NCBI GenBank assembly: GCA_018712555.1
Contig: DVGT01000062.1
Span: 29,188 to 93,187 of the forward strand
From: Faecimorpha stercoravium
GTDB taxonomy: Bacteria > Bacillota > Clostridia > Lachnospirales > Bianqueaceae
Reading direction: 5' to 3'
Length of the DNA: 64,000 bases
Below the pieces are notes generated by a model. It made no database searches, was not told where the DNA came from, and worked only from the letters and a program-made list of their open reading frames with translations. Shown here one piece after another: positions 60,236-64,000 of this stretch. Made by a program: the position numbers and the translations under genes. Each line of letters starts with the position of its first letter. The first letter of the stretch is position 1.

Positions 60236-60966
60236 GTATCAATTGAAAAATTATTTTTTAACCAGGCAAGTGCCTCTCTCAGACATTTCTCCGTCTTCCA
60301 TCTGCTGCTTTTTCGTTCCTGACTGATCCTTCGCAAAGACTTTTCTTCATAATAATAAGCCTGAATCATATCGCGCTGCTCCTCTGGCATCTGTTCCAAG
60401 AAACTTCGCAGGAGGCAGCGCAACCAGATATCTTCCCACGGCACAAGATACTCTATGTCCGGCGAGTTCGCTGGGCACTGCAGACCATATAAGGCAATAT
60501 GGCAGAACGCCAAATGTTGATATACCGTCTGATATTTATGCCATGAGAGCCCCAGTTCCTCAGCCATTTCCTCATGTGTCGGCATTCGCTTCAGCCTTTG
60601 ACACAAGAGTTCCCGACAATTCTTATACCGGAGCATCTTGTGAAACAGATTGCGGGAGAGGCCCGAACTCTGCATCATGCCCTTTTGCATTTGACTATAG
60701 ATCTTGGGAAGCGCATAGGTGGAAAAATAAGGATTTCGATGTGGATCATACTTTTCCACGGCTTCCAGCAATCCCATCATGCCGCATTGAAACAAATCCT
60801 CTTCTTCCATCTGCCACGGCATATGGTTCTGAAACAGACAGACACACTTATGTACCAGGCGCACATTCCACCATGCCAACTGATTTCTTTGCTCTATCTT
60901 TCTTTCCTGCCAGTATAAGGCCCAATATCCCTGCTGTTCTTCCGGAAGAAGATTCTTTTGCCTCAC
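60232..60966 (-). CDS. Divergent sigma-70 family factor, SigD/FliA-like position
   Basis: A 244-residue sigma factor. Region 2 is clear (RLVHKCVCLFQNHMPWQME, then EDLFQCGMMGLLEAVEKYDP and FSTYALPKI). Region 3 has RMPTHEEMAEELGLSWHKYQ near residue 127. Region 4 (MPEEQRDMIQAYYYEEKSLR) is diverged. Its closest layout is SigD/FliA, and in Bacillus sigD lies upstream of rpsB. No flagellar genes are visible. It follows codY by 37 bases. Confidence 0.78.
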   Translation of the reverse strand: MRQKNLLPEEQQGYWALYWQERKIEQRNQLAWWNVRLVHKCVCLFQNHMPWQMEEEDLFQCGMMGLLEAVEKYDPHRNPYFSTYALPKIYSQMQKGMMQSSGLSRNLFHKMLRYKNCRELLCQRLKRMPTHEEMAEELGLSWHKYQTVYQHLAFCHIALYGLQCPANSPDIEYLVPWEDIWLRCLLRSFLEQMPEEQRDMIQAYYYEEKSLRRISQERKSSRWKTEKCLREALAWLKNNFSIDT

Positions 60967-61003
60967 TCCTCACGGAGCCTTGTCTGTATGTCACCTTCGA
61001 AAA

Positions 61004-61774
61004 TCAGATTCCTGTACCATACTTCTGCAGTTCATCTCGTAGTGCAGAATTCAGGATCCGAATATACGTTCCTTTCATACCGAGAGATCTGGATTCGATG
61101 ACGCCTGCACTTTCGAACTTGCGCAGTGCGTTTACGATGACGGACCGCGTGATTCCCACCCGATCCGCGATCTTGCTGGCAACCAGAAGTCCCTCATCTC
61201 CCTGTAATTCCTGAAAAATGTGAAGAATTGCCGCCAGTTCGGAATACGATAATGTCGCAATCGCTGCCTGAATGACCTCGCTCTTCTTTTTCTCCTGTTC
61301 ATTCTCCCGATAAACTGCCTGGGCCAGCTCTCTAGCAATCACCATGGATATAAACTCAAGCATGATCAACTCATCGGTTGTATAATCTGTCTTCTGGCGG
61401 CAGATGATCAAGGTCCCCATTCTCTGTCCTGCAGAGTCCAATGGTACGAGGACACTCTTTACTATCTCATCTGTGGTTCCAACACCAAATACCCGCAAAT
61501 CCGCATTTTCTATCACTTCTGTGATGCGATTCAAAGAGCCGGCTCGACGCTCAGAAACAGAGGTGCCCTTTTCCCAATACGATTCCAGTACATCCTGCTC
61601 TCCACCAAAGCGATAGACCTCCAATGCCTTTCCCTTTTTAGATAGAATCAGCACTTCCGAAGACAGCATCTCCCCGCATAGCGCAGCAATCTCTTCGAAC
61701 ATCAGCGGATCCATGCCCGCTTTTTTCACAAGACTATGAATCCTTCGTACTTTTTTCAGCAATTCTTCGTTCAT
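61004..61774 (-). CDS. codY: GTP- and branched-chain amino acid-sensing repressor CodY
   Basis: Global nutrient regulator of low-GC Gram-positives; 256 residues. The N-terminal GAF domain binds isoleucine/valine and the C-terminal winged helix contains SKIADRVGITRSVIVNALRK and FESAGVIESRSLGMKGTYIR, strongly conserved in the family. It sits 16 bases after topA and upstream of the sigma factor. Its own binding motif was not identified with confidence in the window. Confidence 0.97.
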   Translation of the reverse strand: MNEELLKKVRRIHSLVKKAGMDPLMFEEIAALCGEMLSSEVLILSKKGKALEVYRFGGEQDVLESYWEKGTSVSERRAGSLNRITEVIENADLRVFGVGTTDEIVKSVLVPLDSAGQRMGTLIICRQKTDYTTDELIMLEFISMVIARELAQAVYRENEQEKKKSEVIQAAIATLSYSELAAILHIFQELQGDEGLLVASKIADRVGITRSVIVNALRKFESAGVIESRSLGMKGTYIRILNSALRDELQKYGTGI

Positions 61775-61790
61775 TCGAACCCTTATCCTT

Positions 61791-63860
61791 TCATTCTGCC
61801 TGTTCGCTGTATCCGCATTCCCTTGATGAGCATACGAACCGCGTATTTTTTCCTTTTTTCTCTACCATATAAGATCCGCATTTGGGACATTTTTTGGCAA
61901 CAGGTTTATCCCAAGATACGAAATCGCACTCTGGATGCTTAGAACATCCATAAAAGACACGTCCTTTTCGAGATTTGCATACCTGAATCGGCGCACCACA
62001 CCGCGGACAAGGCACATCCAAAAGTTCCTGATACGGCTTTGTATTTCTGCATTCCGGAAATCCGGGACAAGCATAAAACTTTCCATATCGCCCTGTCTTA
62101 AGTACCATGTTCCGGCCACACTTCTCACAGATCACATCCGTTACTTCGTCTTCCAGCTGTACTTTCTCTAATTCGTTGGATGCTTTCTCCACCAGAGGCT
62201 CGAACCCCTGATAGAAATCCTGTAAAATGGCCCGCCAGTTGACCTCTCCTTCTTCTACCTTATCCAGCTTCTCTTCCATGCCCGCTGTAAAGTGAATGTC
62301 TACGATCTCCGAAAAATATTGGCTGATCATCTGATTTACGATCATCCCCAGTTCTGTCACATACAGTACCTTTTTCTCTTTCGCCAGATAGGCCCGTGCA
62401 ATCAGCGTTGCGATCGTTGGCGCATAGGTACTGGGCCGTCCGACACCGTTCTCTTCTAGTGCTTTCACCAGTGCCGCTTCCGTATAGCGGGGAGGCGGCT
62501 GCGTGAAATGCTGCTGCGGCTCAATGGTTTTCAGCTGGACTTCATCTCCTGTTTCCAACCCCTCGATCGTTTCAAATTTCTCCTGCTCTTCCTCTTGTTC
62601 TTTATAAACTTGGAGAAATCCCGGAAATACAAGTTTGGAGCCAGAAGATGTAAACTCAAAACCTTCCTTCTCCAGCACGATCTGCAATGTATCATATACC
62701 GCCGCCGACATGCGGCTTGCGATAAAACGTTCGTAAATCAGCTTATACAGGCGTAGCTGATCTCTGGACAGACTTTCCTGGATCTTGACCGGCGTATACT
62801 GTACGTATGTTGGACGAATCGCCTCATGAGCATCCTGGATCCGCTGTCCCTCAGGCGCTGCCTTGACCTGCCCCACATATTCCTGTCCGTATTGCTCCGC
62901 AATCATCTGCACGGCGGCCTCATGAGCCTCCTCTGCGATGCGCGTAGAATCTGTACGCAGATAGGTAATCAGACCCACCGTGCCGCTTCCAACATCCACG
63001 CCCTCATAAAGCTGCTGCGCGATCTGCATTGTCTTCTGCGGAGAAAACCCTAACCGTTTAGAGGCTTCCTGCTGCAGCGTACTGGTGGTGAAGGGAAGAG
63101 GAGCCTTTCGACTTCTCTTCCCCCGTTTGATCTCCTTGACTTGGAAATCTCCTACTGCCTGAATGCGCCCAATCAGATCCTGCGCTTCCGCTTCCTTCCC
63201 GATCTGTGGTTTATCCTTTCCGATCCTGGTCAGCCGCGCCCGCAGAACGCCCTTGGCCTTTTTCTTGCTGAACTTACCCTCAATGGTCCAGAATTCTTCT
63301 TGAACAAAATCTTGAATTTCGTTCTCCCGGTCACATAAAAGTTTCAATGCAGCCGACTGTACACGCCCTGCGCTGAGTCCTTTTCGAACCTTCTTCCATA
63401 AGACAGGGCTCATCTTATATCCCACAATTCGATCCAGTACACGCCGTGCCTGCTGTGCATCTACCAGGTTCTGATCGATGCCCCTCGCCTGTTTCAGCGA
63501 CTTCCGCACCGCATCCTTTGTGATTTCGTTAAATGTGATTCGCTTGGTCGTCTGTTCCGGCAGGTTGAGCACATGAGCCAGATGCCAACTAATGGCTTCT
63601 CCCTCCCGGTCAGGGTCCGTTGCCAGATACACGCGGTCCACCTTATGTGCTTCCTTCTTAAGACGGCTCACGAGATCCCCCTTCCCTCGAATCGTGATAT
63701 ACTTCGGCTCAAAACCATGCTCAATATCTACGCCCAACTGGCTCTTCGGGAGATCCCGTACATGCCCATTGGAAGCGATAACTTCATAATTGGAACCAAG
63801 AAATTTCTGGATTGTCTTCGCCTTTGCAGGAGACTCTACAATAACCAGATTCTTTGCCAT
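61791..63860 (-). CDS. topA: DNA topoisomerase I
   Basis: Relaxes negative supercoils; 689 residues. The TOPRIM domain starts KNLVIVESPAKAKTIQKFLG, followed by VYLATDPDREGEAISWHL. The active-site Tyr is in GLITYLRTDSTRIAEEAH near residue 305. Three C-terminal four-cysteine zinc ribbons follow (CEKCG, CPRCG and CPKCG modules). The ATG at 63860 is chosen from AGGAGGAG upstream; a frame extending to 63908 lacks a site. Confidence 0.98.
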   Translation of the reverse strand: MAKNLVIVESPAKAKTIQKFLGSNYEVIASNGHVRDLPKSQLGVDIEHGFEPKYITIRGKGDLVSRLKKEAHKVDRVYLATDPDREGEAISWHLAHVLNLPEQTTKRITFNEITKDAVRKSLKQARGIDQNLVDAQQARRVLDRIVGYKMSPVLWKKVRKGLSAGRVQSAALKLLCDRENEIQDFVQEEFWTIEGKFSKKKAKGVLRARLTRIGKDKPQIGKEAEAQDLIGRIQAVGDFQVKEIKRGKRSRKAPLPFTTSTLQQEASKRLGFSPQKTMQIAQQLYEGVDVGSGTVGLITYLRTDSTRIAEEAHEAAVQMIAEQYGQEYVGQVKAAPEGQRIQDAHEAIRPTYVQYTPVKIQESLSRDQLRLYKLIYERFIASRMSAAVYDTLQIVLEKEGFEFTSSGSKLVFPGFLQVYKEQEEEQEKFETIEGLETGDEVQLKTIEPQQHFTQPPPRYTEAALVKALEENGVGRPSTYAPTIATLIARAYLAKEKKVLYVTELGMIVNQMISQYFSEIVDIHFTAGMEEKLDKVEEGEVNWRAILQDFYQGFEPLVEKASNELEKVQLEDEVTDVICEKCGRNMVLKTGRYGKFYACPGFPECRNTKPYQELLDVPCPRCGAPIQVCKSRKGRVFYGCSKHPECDFVSWDKPVAKKCPKCGSYMVEKKGKNTRFVCSSRECGYSEQAE

Positions 63861-63903
63861 ATTTCCCAAACTCCTCCTAATATATAAGTGTAGGGTTTCA
63901 GTA

Positions 63904-63920
63904 CCCAACAGCCAGTTGGG
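63904..63920. promoter_or_regulatory. Small hairpin in the topA leader region
   Basis: CCCAAC (63904-63909) and GTTGGG (63915-63920) form a 6-bp stem upstream of topA. A weak promoter-like TCGTCA-17-TATACA lies further upstream on the minus strand at about 63945-63975. The last 92 bases hold no other feature I can support. Confidence 0.3.
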
Positions 63921-64000
63921 AACTTAATCCTCTCATTGTTTAAGCTGTATAATGATTAGGCATCGGTCTGACGATCACTCCTAGGACCCTGAGCGTCCGT

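Overview
The window is chromosomal DNA of a spore-forming Gram-positive anaerobe of the class Clostridia, most likely Lachnospiraceae-like. The evidence is the gene set: PolC-type DNA polymerase III, RNase J, CodY, the sporulation factor SigK, the MltG/TrmR/TrhP run, DUF1292 and DUF6062 proteins, an Lpl-type sugar importer and a Pta-AckA acetate pathway. No rRNA or tRNA genes, phage genes or transposases were seen.

Left part, 1-28 kb, almost all on the plus strand. It opens with ruvX, a DUF1292 protein, RNase J, mltG, trmR, trhP and sigK. Next comes an ABC sugar importer (two permeases and a lipoprotein, no ATPase), two small proteins, and a group of a large glycoside hydrolase, a methyltransferase and a MATE exporter. 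A DUF6062 gene on the minus strand converges on the exporter. Then follow pta-ackA, an RNA methyltransferase, an HD phosphohydrolase and a sugar-acid catabolic cluster (amidohydrolase, GntR regulator, two enolase-superfamily dehydratases, an SDR dehydrogenase, UxaC). That cluster looks damaged. The regulator and the first dehydratase meet head to head with both 5' ends missing, and uxaC carries a frameshift.

Junction, 27.3-28.9 kb. A PD-(D/E)XK-like nuclease gene with C-rich codon use is followed by a 0.7-kb array of ten 51-52 bp hairpin-ended repeats plus half a unit. A single diverged copy lies in inverse orientation at 58.2 kb. Coding direction switches here from plus to minus. In sampled lines the base skew also switches from G>C to C>G on the plus strand, as expected where two replichores meet. 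This is the least explained structure in the window.

Right part, 28.9-64 kb, mostly minus strand and read right to left. It begins with topA-codY, a divergent sigma factor and rpsB-tsf. A roughly 6.5-kb interruption follows (PF09818 ATPase, FAD/rhodanese oxidoreductase, domain-permuted GH3 glycosidase). Then come pyrH-frr-uppS-cdsA-dxr-rseP-ispG-polC, a YitT-like membrane protein on the plus strand, and rimP-nusA-ylxR-ylxQ-infB-rbfA-nrnA-truB-ribF-alaS. These operons make ribosomes, translation factors, isoprenoid and phospholipid precursors and the replicative polymerase. A second, unrelated pair of hairpin repeats lies at 56.2-56.4 kb.
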